A stretch of DNA of 33,024 bases. Source: JAWOJB01 sp046484325 (GTDB lineage Bacteria; Actinomycetota; Acidimicrobiia; Spongiisociales; ZC4RG35). Numbering within the stretch: the stretch's first letter is position 1; every line of letters begins with the position of its first letter. The translations under genes were made by a program, and so were the position numbers. The stretch lies in contig JAWOJB010000095.1 of NCBI GenBank assembly GCA_046484325.1, positions 1-33,024 on the forward strand. Direction: 5' to 3'. The notes under the pieces were generated by a model. That model saw only the letters and a list, made by a program, of their open reading frames with translations. It had not been told where the DNA came from and searched no databases. This document shows, one piece after another, positions 13,719-22,503 of the stretch.

Positions 13719-16085
13719 TCACGGCGAGACCTCGACCCCGTGGATCGCCCCCCACACCCGGTGCGGGAGCACGGGCATGTCGATGTTCGTCACCCCCTCC
13801 GACCACAGGGCGTCCACCACGGCGTTGACGTAGGCGGCGGGGGAGCCGACCGTAGCCGACTCCCCGACCCCTTTTGCCCCGATCGGGTGGTGGGGGGAGG
13901 GTGTCACCGTCTCGCCGAGCCGGAAGCGAGGTGTCTCCCAGGCGGTGGGCACCAGGTAGTCGAGGAAGTTCGACCCGATGCAGTTGCCGTCCTCGTCGAA
14001 GGTGATCCACTGCATGTTGGCCTTGGCGAAGCCCTCGGTGAGCCCGCCGGTGATCTGGCCCTCGACGATCATCGGGTTGATGCGGACGCCGCAGTCGTCG
14101 ACCGCGACCATGTCGAGAACCTTCCAGGTCCCGTCGCCGGGGTCGACCTCCACCACCACGATGTACGACCCGAACGGATAGGTCATGTTGGGCGGGTCGT
14201 AATAGTGGACGCCTTCGAGCCCGGCCTGCATTCCCTCGGGGTGGTTGGTGTAGGCGGCGAAGGCGATCTCCTGGATCGTGACGCCCTGGTCGGTGCCCCG
14301 CACGAAGAACCGGCCCGGTTCCCACTCGAGGTCGTCCTCGGCGGCCTCGAGCAAATGGGCGGCGAGTTGCCTGGCCTTGTCGCGGAGCTGTCGAGAGACG
14401 ATCGCCGTCGCCGCCCCGCCAACCGGTGTGGAACGGGAGGCGTAGGTGCCCAGGCCGTAGGGGGTGTTGTCGGTGTCGCCCTCCATCACCTTGACGTCGG
14501 TGAAGGGGATCCCGAGCTCCTCGGCGACGATCTGGGCAAACGTCGTCTCGTGGCCCTGTCCCTGGCTGCGCACCCCCAGCTTGAGGATGGCCTTGCCCGT
14601 CGGGTGGATCCGCAGCTCGGCCGAGTCGAACATCTTGAGCCCGGCGATGTCGAACTCCCGGGAGTTGCCGGCCCCCACCACCTCGGTGAACGAGGCGATC
14701 CCGATCCCGATCCGCTTCCCATCGGGGTGGGGCTCCTGCTGCCGGCGGCGCCAGCCCTCGTAGTCGATCATGTCCATCGCCATTTCGAGGGCGGTGTGGT
14801 AGTCACCCGAGTCGTAGACGAACCCGGTTGGCGACAGATACGGGAACTGGTCGGCCCGGATGAAGTTTCGAAGGCGAAACTCGGCCGGGTCGAGCTCCAT
14901 CTCGTGGGCCGCCTTGTCGACCAGCCGCTCGATGAGATACGAGGCCTCGGTCACCCGGAACGAGCACCGATAGGCCACGCCGCCCGGCGCCTTGTTGGTG
15001 AAGAGGCCCTTGGCGGTGACGTGGGCGGCCGGGAAGTCGTAGCTCCCCGTGCAGATGTGGAAGAGGCCCGCCCGGAACTTGGTCGGCTGGGCGTCGGCAT
15101 AGAAGGCGCCCTGGTCGGAGAGGATCGAGGCCCGCATGGCCAGGATCCGGCCGGACTCGTCGAGGGCCAGCTCTCCGTGCATGTGATAGTCGCGGGCGAA
15201 CCCGGTCGAGATCAGGTTCTCGGAGCGGGTCTCGATCCACTTGACAGGCTTGCCGAGGAGCAGCGAGGCAGCGGTTGCAACCACGTACCCTGGGTAGATC
15301 GGCACCTTGTTGCCGAACCCGCCTCCGATGTCGGGCGAGATGATCCGGATGTTCTCCTCGGGGAGCCCGGCGACGATCGCGAACAGCGTGCGATGGGCGT
15401 GGGGAGCCTGGGAGGTGAGGTAGATGGTGGCCTCCCCGGTGGCCGGATTGATATCGGCCAGTGCCCCGCAGGTTTCGAGCGGGGAGGGGTGCGAGCGCGG
15501 GTAGTGGGTGTCGAGCGTCACCACCCGGGCTGCCCGGGCAAAGGCGGCATCCGTGGCGGCGGCATCACCCGCTTCCCACGTGTAGGCGACGTTGTCGGTC
15601 TGGCCCTCCTTCTCGTCCCGGATGAGCACGGCACCGGGCGCCATCGCCTGCTGGGGGTCGACGATCGCCGGCAGGTCCTCGTAGTCGACCGAGATCAGGT
15701 GGAGGGCGTCGCGGGCGACATAGGGGTCGGTGGCGATCACGGCCGCCACCTCCTGGCCCTGGTATCGGACCTTGTCGGTGGCGAGCACGGCCTGGGTGTC
15801 GCCCGAGAGGGTGGGCATCCAGGCCAGGTTGTGGGCGGCCAGCATCTCGCCGGTGATCACCGCCACCACCCCCTCGACCGCCTGGGCGTCGGAGGGGTCG
15901 ATCGAGAGGATCCGGCCGTGAGCGATCGGGGAGCGGAGGATCGCCATGTGGAGCATGCCCGGCAGCGAGAAGTCGTCCAGGTAGCGGCCGGCCCCCTGGA
16001 TGAACCGGTCGTCCTCCTTACGCCGGACGGAGTGTCCGATTCCACCGATCTCGGGGCTCGTGCGCGGCTCGTGGAGGGTGGTCAT
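13719..16085 (-). CDS. coxL: Aerobic carbon monoxide dehydrogenase large subunit, form I
   Basis: This 788-residue molybdenum hydroxylase catalytic subunit is close to the usual ~800. The active-site loop reads VAYRCSFR with Cys374; AYxCSFR is the diagnostic motif of form I CoxL, in which this Cys bridges copper to molybdenum, while form II has AYRGAGR. The catalytic Glu is in GAKGVGES (Glu742). Other cofactor motifs include GGGFGNKVPIYP and GQGHETTFAQI. It oxidises CO to CO2 and passes electrons to the CoxS Fe-S clusters and the CoxM FAD. The ATG at 16085 lies 1 nt after the coxS stop, and the gene order M-S-L is the form I order. It is followed after 7 nt by XdhC-YHS. The long open frame on the opposite strand is a shadow. 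Confidence 0.95.
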   Translation of the reverse strand: MTTLHEPRTSPEIGGIGHSVRRKEDDRFIQGAGRYLDDFSLPGMLHMAILRSPIAHGRILSIDPSDAQAVEGVVAVITGEMLAAHNLAWMPTLSGDTQAVLATDKVRYQGQEVAAVIATDPYVARDALHLISVDYEDLPAIVDPQQAMAPGAVLIRDEKEGQTDNVAYTWEAGDAAATDAAFARAARVVTLDTHYPRSHPSPLETCGALADINPATGEATIYLTSQAPHAHRTLFAIVAGLPEENIRIISPDIGGGFGNKVPIYPGYVVATAASLLLGKPVKWIETRSENLISTGFARDYHMHGELALDESGRILAMRASILSDQGAFYADAQPTKFRAGLFHICTGSYDFPAAHVTAKGLFTNKAPGGVAYRCSFRVTEASYLIERLVDKAAHEMELDPAEFRLRNFIRADQFPYLSPTGFVYDSGDYHTALEMAMDMIDYEGWRRRQQEPHPDGKRIGIGIASFTEVVGAGNSREFDIAGLKMFDSAELRIHPTGKAILKLGVRSQGQGHETTFAQIVAEELGIPFTDVKVMEGDTDNTPYGLGTYASRSTPVGGAATAIVSRQLRDKARQLAAHLLEAAEDDLEWEPGRFFVRGTDQGVTIQEIAFAAYTNHPEGMQAGLEGVHYYDPPNMTYPFGSYIVVVEVDPGDGTWKVLDMVAVDDCGVRINPMIVEGQITGGLTEGFAKANMQWITFDEDGNCIGSNFLDYLVPTAWETPRFRLGETVTPSPHHPIGAKGVGESATVGSPAAYVNAVVDALWSEGVTNIDMPVLPHRVWGAIHGVEVSP

Positions 16086-16086
16086 C

Positions 16087-16554
16087 TCAGCTCCCCTGCA
16101 TCTCGGCGCCGGCCGCCTGGATGGCGGTGACGATGTTCATGTAGCCGGTGCACCGGCAGATGTTGCCGCTGATCGCCCATCGGACCTCCTCGTCGGAGGG
16201 GCTCGGGTTCTCCGCGAGGAGCGAGGCCCCGACGAGCATCATGCCGGGCGTGCAGAAGCCGCACTGAAGCCCGTGGTGCTGCTTGAAGGCCACCTGGATC
16301 GGGTGGAGGGAGCCGTTCTGGCGCAAGCCCTCGACGGTGCGAAGGGAGGAGCCATCGGCCTGGACCGCGAACATGGTGCACGACTTCATCGGGAGACCGT
16401 CGACCAGGACCGCACATGCGCCGCACGAGGTCGTGTCACAGCCGATGTGGGTGCCGGTGAGACCGAGGTCCGAGCGGATGAAGTCGACCAGCAGCTTGCG
16501 GGGCTCGACCTCGCGACTGTGGGTGGTGCCGTTGACAGTGACCGTGATCTCCAT
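16087..16554 (-). CDS. coxS: Carbon monoxide dehydrogenase small (2Fe-2S) subunit
   Basis: This 155-residue iron-sulfur subunit has both clusters intact. The plant-type ferredoxin set is Cys39, Cys44, Cys47 and Cys59 (GCDTTSCGACAV, then KSC). The second, helical [2Fe-2S] set is Cys98, Cys101, Cys133 and Cys135 (LQCGFCTPGM, then NICRCTGY). It relays electrons from the Mo-Cu site in CoxL to FAD in CoxM. The ATG at 16554 lies 2 nt after the coxM stop, and coxL starts 1 nt after its own stop, so all three are translated as one unit. The length matches the family (about 155-165). Confidence 0.95.
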   Translation of the reverse strand: MEITVTVNGTTHSREVEPRKLLVDFIRSDLGLTGTHIGCDTTSCGACAVLVDGLPMKSCTMFAVQADGSSLRTVEGLRQNGSLHPIQVAFKQHHGLQCGFCTPGMMLVGASLLAENPSPSDEEVRWAISGNICRCTGYMNIVTAIQAAGAEMQGS

Positions 16555-16556
16555 GC

Positions 16557-17432
16557 TCAACCCTCTCCTCGGGCGATGGCGAGGGCCTTCGTGAAGCCTC
16601 GCTTCGTGTATTCCCGCACGAGCGCCCGCTTGTACTCGGCGGGACCGCGCACGTCGTCGGTCGGCTCGCAGGCCCGGCCGGCGATGTGGGCTGCCTCGGC
16701 GAACAACTCGGCGGAGGGCTCGTGGCCGTGCATGAGCTGCTCGGCCTCGGTCACCTTCAAGTTCTGGCCATACACCGAGGTCAGGGCGAGACCGGCCTTC
16801 GCCACCCGGCCGCCCGCATCGAGCTGCAGATGGGTGGCGACCCCGACCGTGGCGTAGTCGCCGATCTTGCGTTCGAGCTTGAGGTAGACCCCGCCGGCGG
16901 GCCCGGTATAGGCGGGCACCTGCACCTCGACCACCATCTCGCCGGGACGCAGCGAGTTGGTGAAGAAGTCGACGACGAACTCCTCGATGGGGATCGTTCG
17001 CTCCCCGGCGGTCGAACGGGCCACCACGGTCGCCCCGATAGCCAGCATCACCGAGTTCCAGTCGCCCTCCGGGTCGCAGTGGGCCACCGAGCCGCAGAGA
17101 GTGCCCCGGTTGCGGATGAGGGGATCGGCGATCCATGGGGCCGCCGAGGCCATCGTGTGATTGGTGCCGCGCACGAGCTCGGAGGCGGCGACGTCGGCGT
17201 GGCGGGCCAGTGCCCCGACCGCCAGGTGGCCGTTCTCCCGGCGGAGGTACGCCAGCTCGGTGAGCCGGTTGATGTCCACCAGATGGACGGGTGCCGCGAG
17301 GCGGAGCTTCATCATCGGGATGAGGCTCTGGCCGCCTGCGAGGACCCGGCCGTCCTCTCCGAGCTCGGCGAGGAGGGTCAGAGCCTCTTCGAGGTCGGAT
17401 GGGGCCGAGTAGGCGAACGACGACGGGTACAC
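16557..17432 (-). CDS. coxM: Carbon monoxide dehydrogenase medium (FAD) subunit
   Basis: This is a 291-residue FAD-binding subunit. The two flavin motifs are AGGQS at 32-36 (in VLAGGQSLIPMMKLR) and TLCGS at 111-115 (in NRGTLCGSVAHCDPEGD). A CO_deh_flav_C domain follows, with the typical KLERKIGDYATVGVA. The start is GTG at 17432, giving MYPSSFAYSAPSDLEEA, the normal family N-terminus; AGGAGG lies about 7 nt upstream. The open frame extends upstream, but without family resemblance. FAD is the exit point of electrons from the complex, from which they reach the quinone pool, probably with CoxG (gene at 32041-32592). The upstream gap to the divergent DEAD-box gene (17433-17722) should hold the cox promoter. 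A TACGTT box at 17468..17463 is possible but not convincing. Confidence 0.94.
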   Translation of the reverse strand: MYPSSFAYSAPSDLEEALTLLAELGEDGRVLAGGQSLIPMMKLRLAAPVHLVDINRLTELAYLRRENGHLAVGALARHADVAASELVRGTNHTMASAAPWIADPLIRNRGTLCGSVAHCDPEGDWNSVMLAIGATVVARSTAGERTIPIEEFVVDFFTNSLRPGEMVVEVQVPAYTGPAGGVYLKLERKIGDYATVGVATHLQLDAGGRVAKAGLALTSVYGQNLKVTEAEQLMHGHEPSAELFAEAAHIAGRACEPTDDVRGPAEYKRALVREYTKRGFTKALAIARGEG

Positions 17433-17561
17433 CTCGATCCTCCTCGTTCGGGTGTCCAGCCGAACGTAGCCGACGACCGCGGAGGATGGCGGGCGAAACG
17501 CGTGTGATCCGTCGCAGTCCCACAGCGCGCCGGCAGTGACGGTCTGTGGCACCACATGCAG

Positions 17562-17595
17562 TAAGCTGGTGACGTTCGAAGCCCGATCACGGGCT
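17562..17595 (+). promoter_or_regulatory. Candidate -10 box and hairpin in the leader of the DEAD-box helicase gene
   Basis: TAAGCT at 17562-17567 could be a -10 box, which would give a leader of about 150 nt before the ATG at 17723. Near the start of that leader, AGCCCG-ATCA-CGGGCT (17580-17595) is a perfect 6-bp hairpin. Long structured leaders are known for cold-induced DEAD-box genes. This is suggestive only. Confidence 0.3.
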
Positions 17596-17722
17596 GGTGC
17601 TGCGCCCGGCGGAGGCTTGCGTCGCACGAGGGTGTCCCACTCCCGGGAACTCGGTCGAGCCACGTGCCCATCGCCTCCACCGACCCCGCGCTCGCCGTTC
17701 GGGCGGGCCGACAGGAGCCCAC

Positions 17723-18895
17723 ATGACCACCTTCCAGGACCTTGGCGTGCCCGCGCGCCTCTCCACCGACCTCGCCCGCCGCGGTATCACGGCCCCGTTC
17801 CCGATCCAGCGGAGCGCCATTCCCGATCTCCTCGCCGGGAGGGACGTGCTCGGTCGCGCCCCCACCGGTTCGGGTAAGACCCTCGCCTTCGGTCTGCCGC
17901 TCATGGCCAGAGTCGAGCGGGCCGAGCCGCGTCACCCCCGGGCACTCGTGCTCGCCCCCACCCGCGAATTGGCCCATCAGATCGGTGGCGAGCTGACCCC
18001 TCTGGGCAAGGCCATCGGTCGCTGGGTGGCGACCATCTACGGCGGGGTGGGCTACGACGCCCAACGCCGGCGGCTGCAGCGCGGCGTCGACGTTCTCGTG
18101 GCCACGCCGGGGAGGCTCATCGATCTGCTCGATCAGGGCAGTCTGTTCCTCGACGGCGTCTCGATCGCCGTGATCGACGAGGCCGACCGGATGGCCGACA
18201 TGGGGTTCCTGCCCCAGGTCAGACGGCTCCTCGACCAGACGCCGGCCTCCCGCCAGACCGTGCTGTTCTCGGCCACGCTGGACGGTGACGTGGCAGAGCT
18301 CACCCGCCGGTACCAGACCGACCCGGTTCGGCACGAGGTATCGGGAGGCGACCGGCATGCCGATGCCACCCACTATTTCTGGCAGGTCGAGCATCACGAC
18401 CGTGTGAGGACCACGGCGGAGATCGTCGACTCGACCAGCCCCAGCATCGTCTTCACCCGTACTCGCCACGGCGCCGACCGGGTTGCCGACCAGCTCGATC
18501 GGGCCGGGGTCTCGGCTGCTGCCATTCACGGTGGTCGAAACCAGAACCAGCGGACTCGGGCGCTCGGCGCCTTCACGAGCGGCCGGGTGAAGGCCCTCGT
18601 CGCCACCGACGTGGCCGCGCGGGGTATCCACGTGGACGGCATCGCCAGCGTGGTGCACTTCGATCTGGCGGCGGACGCCAAGGACTATCTCCACCGCTCG
18701 GGTCGGACGGCCCGGGCGGGAGCGGGCGGGGTGGTGGTGACGCTCGTGCTCGGGGATCAGCTCGGCAAGACCCGCAGCCTGCAACGGTCCGTCGGCCTGC
18801 GCGATCGTCTCCACCGGCCCGCCGACGACTGGCTGACGGGCGTACAGGGGGGCCGGATCGGCGAGGTCGGCGTCACCGATTGGCGGCGTCGCTGA
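17723..18895 (+). CDS. DEAD-box ATP-dependent RNA helicase
   Basis: From the ATG at 17723 (AGGAG 5 nt upstream) the protein has 390 residues. The motifs are in order: Q-motif FQDLG with GITAPFPIQ, motif I APTGSGKT (46-53), PTREL (79-83), TPGR (128-131), DEAD (152-155), SAT (183-185), then VATDVAARGIHVDG and HRSGRTARAG of the second RecA domain. The protein stops soon after the core, so it lacks the RNA-binding tail of CsdA/DeaD and is closer to RhlE-type minimal helicases. It should unwind short RNA duplexes in ribosome assembly or mRNA turnover, especially in the cold; that is family knowledge. Its 3' end overlaps the convergent HAD nucleotidase gene by 23 nt. Confidence 0.93.
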   Translation: MTTFQDLGVPARLSTDLARRGITAPFPIQRSAIPDLLAGRDVLGRAPTGSGKTLAFGLPLMARVERAEPRHPRALVLAPTRELAHQIGGELTPLGKAIGRWVATIYGGVGYDAQRRRLQRGVDVLVATPGRLIDLLDQGSLFLDGVSIAVIDEADRMADMGFLPQVRRLLDQTPASRQTVLFSATLDGDVAELTRRYQTDPVRHEVSGGDRHADATHYFWQVEHHDRVRTTAEIVDSTSPSIVFTRTRHGADRVADQLDRAGVSAAAIHGGRNQNQRTRALGAFTSGRVKALVATDVAARGIHVDGIASVVHFDLAADAKDYLHRSGRTARAGAGGVVVTLVLGDQLGKTRSLQRSVGLRDRLHRPADDWLTGVQGGRIGEVGVTDWRRR

Positions 18896-20348
18896 GCCCT
18901 TCGCCCGGCGGGCCGTGACCACCGGGTCCCTGGATCACATCGTGGGGGAGCGGGCTCCGATGGGCCCGCAAGAAGGCGTTCGGGGTGGCATGGAGGAAGT
19001 TGGACACGCGCGACGTGTACACGTCGGCGTAGCGCTCGACCTGGCGGGCGAACAGGCTCTTGTCTGCTCCGGCCCGCATCAGCAGACCCCAGGTGGGGTT
19101 GTTGAGGGACCCGGCGGCGATCGCGAGGGGGGCGATCTCCTCGTCGAGGCGTGCGAGCGCAGCCCGGGTCTCTTCGATGCCCCGGTCCAGCTCCCGCACC
19201 CTGGGCTCGCCCGTCCCGCGTCGTCGCTCCCGTCGGCGGCGCTGGCGGGAGAGCTGCGACTCGGCCAGGCGCCACTCGAGGCTCTCCTTCTCGGTCATCA
19301 TCGCCGTCAGCCGGCGCTCGTCCTTGGCGAACGCCCGGAGGGCGGCGATCTCGTCCTCGAGCTCTCGCATGACGAGTGCCGTCCGCCAGCGGAGGGTGGA
19401 CTTGGAGGCGTGGACGTCGCCGAAGAGGTGGTCGCCGACGTAGAGGATCTCGTCACCCGACAGGCCGAGGCTCTCCTCGACCCTGGCTGCGCAGCCTCCG
19501 AAGTAGACCGACCCCGCCTCGATCGGCCCCCGGTGGGGTCGTAGCAGCGCCCGCTCCTCGTCGACCATCCGGTATAGCTGCTGGTCGCCCGAGAAGAACC
19601 GCGGCTTGTCGGAGGAGACGATCACCACGTCGAACAGATCGCGCCAGGTGCCTCCGTCCATGTAGGGGTCGACCACGTGGGCGAGCATCCGCCCTGCGTA
19701 CTCCCACTCTGAGTTCGTGATGAGCAGCAATTGCTTGCCGGCGTCACGCTGGTCCCGGAGGGCTGCGACGGTGTCGGCATCGACGTCGATGAAACGGTCG
19801 GGGTCGGATGCGATCTCCTGTTTGAGGCGTCCCTCGGCGTGGACCGAGTCGAGCGCCTCCCGCACGCTTCGGTACAGGTCCTCGTACCCGACCACCTCGC
19901 CGATCGCCCCGGCATCGGCGAGATCGACCACCTGGGCGAACAGGGTCGACTCGGACAGCGAGAAGAGGGTGTTGAGGAAGACCCAGCGATCCTCGGACAG
20001 GTCGACGACAGTGCCGGCGTAGGTCCGGCGCAGCTCGTCGAACGAGAGCATCTGTGAGCCGTGCGCCGCCCGGATGACGTACCCGAACCGGGTCGCCTTG
20101 ATGAGATTGCCGTGCTCGAGGTCGATCGTGAGGCCCTGGATCATGCGACGTGGGTCGAATGTCAACCCCTCGACGGGCCAGCCACGTCCGGCCAGCCTGG
20201 CCTTGGCGTGCTCGTAGACCCGGCCCTCCCAGCGATCGGTGTGGTAGTGGACGAGCGTGTAGTCGAGGTCGTAGCCGATCGCCCGGATCGAGCGAAGGTT
20301 CAGGGTCCGGTTGCAGAAGATGTCCCGATCCAGGGGGATGCCGTTCAC
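18873..20348 (-). CDS. HAD-IG family 5'-nucleotidase
   Basis: This 491-residue protein resembles eukaryotic cytosolic purine 5'-nucleotidases (HAD-superfamily IG). The nucleophile motif is GYDLDYTLVHY, with Asp27 and Asp29. Motif II lies in LLLITNSEWEYAG, and the motif III/IV Asp pair in EILYVGDHLFGDVHASK. The cap region includes FDPRRMIQGLTIDLEHGNLIK, and a coiled coil at about 350-410 is rich in Arg and Glu. It should dephosphorylate nucleoside monophosphates such as IMP or GMP. The start is GTG at 20348, preceded by a TACCAT box 8 nt upstream and no Shine-Dalgarno, which suggests a leaderless mRNA. The 3' end overlaps the DEAD-box gene by 23 nt. Confidence 0.9.
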   Translation of the reverse strand: MNGIPLDRDIFCNRTLNLRSIRAIGYDLDYTLVHYHTDRWEGRVYEHAKARLAGRGWPVEGLTFDPRRMIQGLTIDLEHGNLIKATRFGYVIRAAHGSQMLSFDELRRTYAGTVVDLSEDRWVFLNTLFSLSESTLFAQVVDLADAGAIGEVVGYEDLYRSVREALDSVHAEGRLKQEIASDPDRFIDVDADTVAALRDQRDAGKQLLLITNSEWEYAGRMLAHVVDPYMDGGTWRDLFDVVIVSSDKPRFFSGDQQLYRMVDEERALLRPHRGPIEAGSVYFGGCAARVEESLGLSGDEILYVGDHLFGDVHASKSTLRWRTALVMRELEDEIAALRAFAKDERRLTAMMTEKESLEWRLAESQLSRQRRRRERRRGTGEPRVRELDRGIEETRAALARLDEEIAPLAIAAGSLNNPTWGLLMRAGADKSLFARQVERYADVYTSRVSNFLHATPNAFLRAHRSPLPHDVIQGPGGHGPPGEGLSDAANR

Positions 20349-20356
20349 CTCGGCCG

Positions 20357-20362
20357 ATGGTA
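20357..20362 (-). promoter_or_regulatory. Candidate -10 box of a leaderless promoter for the HAD-IG nucleotidase
   Basis: TACCAT on the minus strand ends 8 nt before the GTG at 20348. No Shine-Dalgarno precedes that GTG. Confidence 0.4.
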
Positions 20363-20434
20363 GGCCGTGCGCCCGTCACCGGCGGCGACCCGTCCCGACC
20401 CCGATAACCTCGGCGTTCCCCACCCGAGGCAGCC

Positions 20435-21265
20435 GTGACCGACCAGCCCGACCCGCCCGACGTGACCGCCGAGATCGACACCGGTGTCCGCTCCGACGCA
20501 GAGTCCGGGGTTGCTTCGACCCCCGGCGCCCCTGTCCAGCCTCCGCCGTCCGAGTCCGCCCGCCGCTGGTCGGGGCCGGTGGCGGCGGCGGGGATCGTGG
20601 CGCTGGCCCTCGCCACCGTATCGGCGTTCACGCTCTGGCAGGTTCTCCAACTGCGTTCCGACCTCGAGGAGCAGCGGTCGATCCTGGCCTTCGAGGTTCG
20701 GCAGTCGGTGGACGAGGCGGCCGACCGGGTGGTGGACGGCGTCGGCCGTGAAGTGGAGTCCTCGTTGGCCTCCGTGATCGGCCGGGCCACAGGAGGCTCG
20801 AGTGACGGCGGTGCCTCGGCCACGCTGCAACGGGGCGACATGGTCGCGCCGATCACCGGGCCCGAGTGGTCGAGCGGTGAGGACATCACCGTGGACTTCG
20901 CCGACGGAATCCCGAGGCTCGTGATGGTGTGGGCCCATTGGTGCCCATACTGTCAGCAGGAGCTCCCCGGCCTGGCCGAGCTGGCGGCCACCGGCGGCAT
21001 CCCCGAGGGCGTGGAGCTCGTCACGATCACGACGTCGATCGACCCGGCTCGCGGCAACCCCCTCGACGGCTACCTCGACGAGCTCCAGCCCCGGTTCCCG
21101 GTGATCGTCGATGCCGACGGGCGACTGGCGGCGGTGCTGCGGACCACCGCCTTTCCGTACTGGGTGATCGTGGCCGGCGACGGCACCGTCCTCGGCTCCG
21201 CCACCGGTGCTCTCCCCGAGGGCGACCCCCAGCGGATCCTCGACCAACTCGCCGAGTTGGGCTGA
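20435..21265 (+). CDS. Membrane-anchored thioredoxin-fold (TlpA/ResA-like) protein
   Basis: This is a 276-residue protein. Residues 1-46 are a polar, proline-rich cytoplasmic tail; 47-70 form one hydrophobic helix; 70-112 look like a charged coiled coil (LRSDLEEQRSI, then VDEAADRVVDGVGREVESS); and 135-276 form a thioredoxin fold with the redox site WAHWCPYCQQELP (Cys170, Cys173) and a cis-Pro in TTAFPYWVI. The topology places the thioredoxin domain outside the membrane, where TlpA/ResA relatives reduce apocytochromes or copper-site proteins, or handle disulfides. Start GTG 20435 has GAGG upstream, and a TAACCT box lies at 20405-20410. The neighbours are unrelated, so the target is unknown. 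The coiled coil between helix and redox domain suggests an oligomer. Confidence 0.88.
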   Translation: MTDQPDPPDVTAEIDTGVRSDAESGVASTPGAPVQPPPSESARRWSGPVAAAGIVALALATVSAFTLWQVLQLRSDLEEQRSILAFEVRQSVDEAADRVVDGVGREVESSLASVIGRATGGSSDGGASATLQRGDMVAPITGPEWSSGEDITVDFADGIPRLVMVWAHWCPYCQQELPGLAELAATGGIPEGVELVTITTSIDPARGNPLDGYLDELQPRFPVIVDADGRLAAVLRTTAFPYWVIVAGDGTVLGSATGALPEGDPQRILDQLAELG

Positions 21266-21273
21266 CCCGGCGG

Positions 21274-22503
21274 TCAAACCACCCCGTCTGCGTGGAGCCT
21301 GGCGATCTCGTCCGGCGGCAGCCCAAGCACGTCGCCGAGCACCTCGGCGGTGTGCGCTCCGAGGCCGGGGGGCGGGAGCCGGATGGCGAGCGGGCTGGCG
21401 TGCATGGTCACTGCCGGTGCCACCATCCGCAACTCGCCCAGGCGGGGGTGCCCGATGCTCGTGACGCGACCCGTCGCCCGGACCTGGGGGTCGGCGAACA
21501 CCCGGTCGATGGAGTTGATCGGGGCCACCGCCACCCCCGCTGCCTCGAGATCCGCCACCCAGGCGGCAGCCGGACGGGCCCGGGTGATCGCCTCGATGAG
21601 CGGGACCAGGGTGTCCCGGTGCCGGACCCGATCGGCGTTGGTGGCAAACCTCGGGTCATCGGCCAGCTCGGGGGCTCCGAGCGTGCGAGCGAGAGCGCCG
21701 AACAGCTTGTCGTTGCCGGCACCGATGAGGACGTGGCCATCGGAACAGCCGAATGCCTGATACGGGACGATCGACGAGTGGGCCGTTCCCATCGGGGTGA
21801 GGACGTGGTCGGCGGCCAGGTACCCGCTGGCGGCGTTAATGAGGATCGCCAGGTCGGCGGCGAGCAAGGACGTCTCGACGAGCTGTCCTTGCCCGGTCCG
21901 CTCCCGATGGAGCAGGGCCGACACGATCGCCCCGTGTGCATACAGGCCGGTGGCCACGTCGACGAGGGCGACGCCGATCTTCACGGGTGATCCCCCCGGT
22001 TCGCCGGTGATGCCCATCAGGCCGCCCAGAGCCGAGACCATCACGTCGTAACCGGCGTGGTCGCGATACGGCCCGGATGGCCCGAAGGCGCTGATCGAAC
22101 AGAACACCGCCGACGGATTGCGCTCGCGAACCGTCTGCCACCCGAGACCCCACCGTTCCATCGTCCCGGGGCGGAAGCTCTCCACCACGACGTTTGCCGT
22201 GTCAATCAGGGCCAGCGCAAGCCTCCGCCCCTCGGATTGGCCGAGGTCCAGAGTGATGCTGCGCTTGTTGCGGTTGACCGCCAGGAAGTAGGTCGACTCC
22301 CCCTCGACGAAGGGGGGCCCCCACGTTCGGGTGTCGTCGCCGGTGCCGGGGCGCTCCACCTTCACCACGTCCGCACCGGCGTCGCCGAGCAGCATCGTGC
22401 AGTACGGCCCGGCGACCACCCGCGTGAAGTCGACGACGCGAATCCCGGTGAGCGGTCCGTCGACGTCGGTTGTCGGTGCCACCCAGCTGACGCTATCCGT
22501 CAC
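21274..22503 (-). CDS. CaiB/BaiF family CoA-transferase (family III)
   Basis: This 409-residue protein has the class III CoA-transferase pattern: LTGIRVVDFTRVVAGPYCTMLLGDAGADVVKVE at the N-terminus, NRNKRSITLDL near 78-87, and the catalytic aspartate Asp153 in HAGYDVMVSALGGLMGITGE. Such enzymes move CoA between carboxylic acids. The start is GTG at 22503, 11 nt inside the end of the upstream aminotransferase gene, so the two are coupled. The pairing suggests a pathway in which an amino acid is converted to an acid that is then activated or exchanged as a CoA thioester; the substrate is not readable from sequence. The length is normal (about 400). Confidence 0.93.
   Translation of the reverse strand: MTDSVSWVAPTTDVDGPLTGIRVVDFTRVVAGPYCTMLLGDAGADVVKVERPGTGDDTRTWGPPFVEGESTYFLAVNRNKRSITLDLGQSEGRRLALALIDTANVVVESFRPGTMERWGLGWQTVRERNPSAVFCSISAFGPSGPYRDHAGYDVMVSALGGLMGITGEPGGSPVKIGVALVDVATGLYAHGAIVSALLHRERTGQGQLVETSLLAADLAILINAASGYLAADHVLTPMGTAHSSIVPYQAFGCSDGHVLIGAGNDKLFGALARTLGAPELADDPRFATNADRVRHRDTLVPLIEAITRARPAAAWVADLEAAGVAVAPINSIDRVFADPQVRATGRVTSIGHPRLGELRMVAPAVTMHASPLAIRLPPPGLGAHTAEVLGDVLGLPPDEIARLHADGVV

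Noticed and set aside
13515..16130. Very long open frame on the plus strand opposite coxL
   Set aside because: High GC makes antisense frames stop-free. The residues are Gly/Arg/Val/His/Pro-rich with no domain, and the minus strand carries clear coxL.
17570..17600. tRNA-like GTTCGAA followed by a hairpin
   Set aside because: No acceptor, D or anticodon arms can be built around it.
17378..18922. Minus-strand open frame opposite the DEAD-box helicase
   Set aside because: No domain; composition typical of antisense; would overlap the coxM start.
20311..20751. Plus-strand open frame spanning the HAD/thioredoxin gap
   Set aside because: Arg/Gly/Pro-rich and out of frame with the thioredoxin gene, which has a clear start and domain order.
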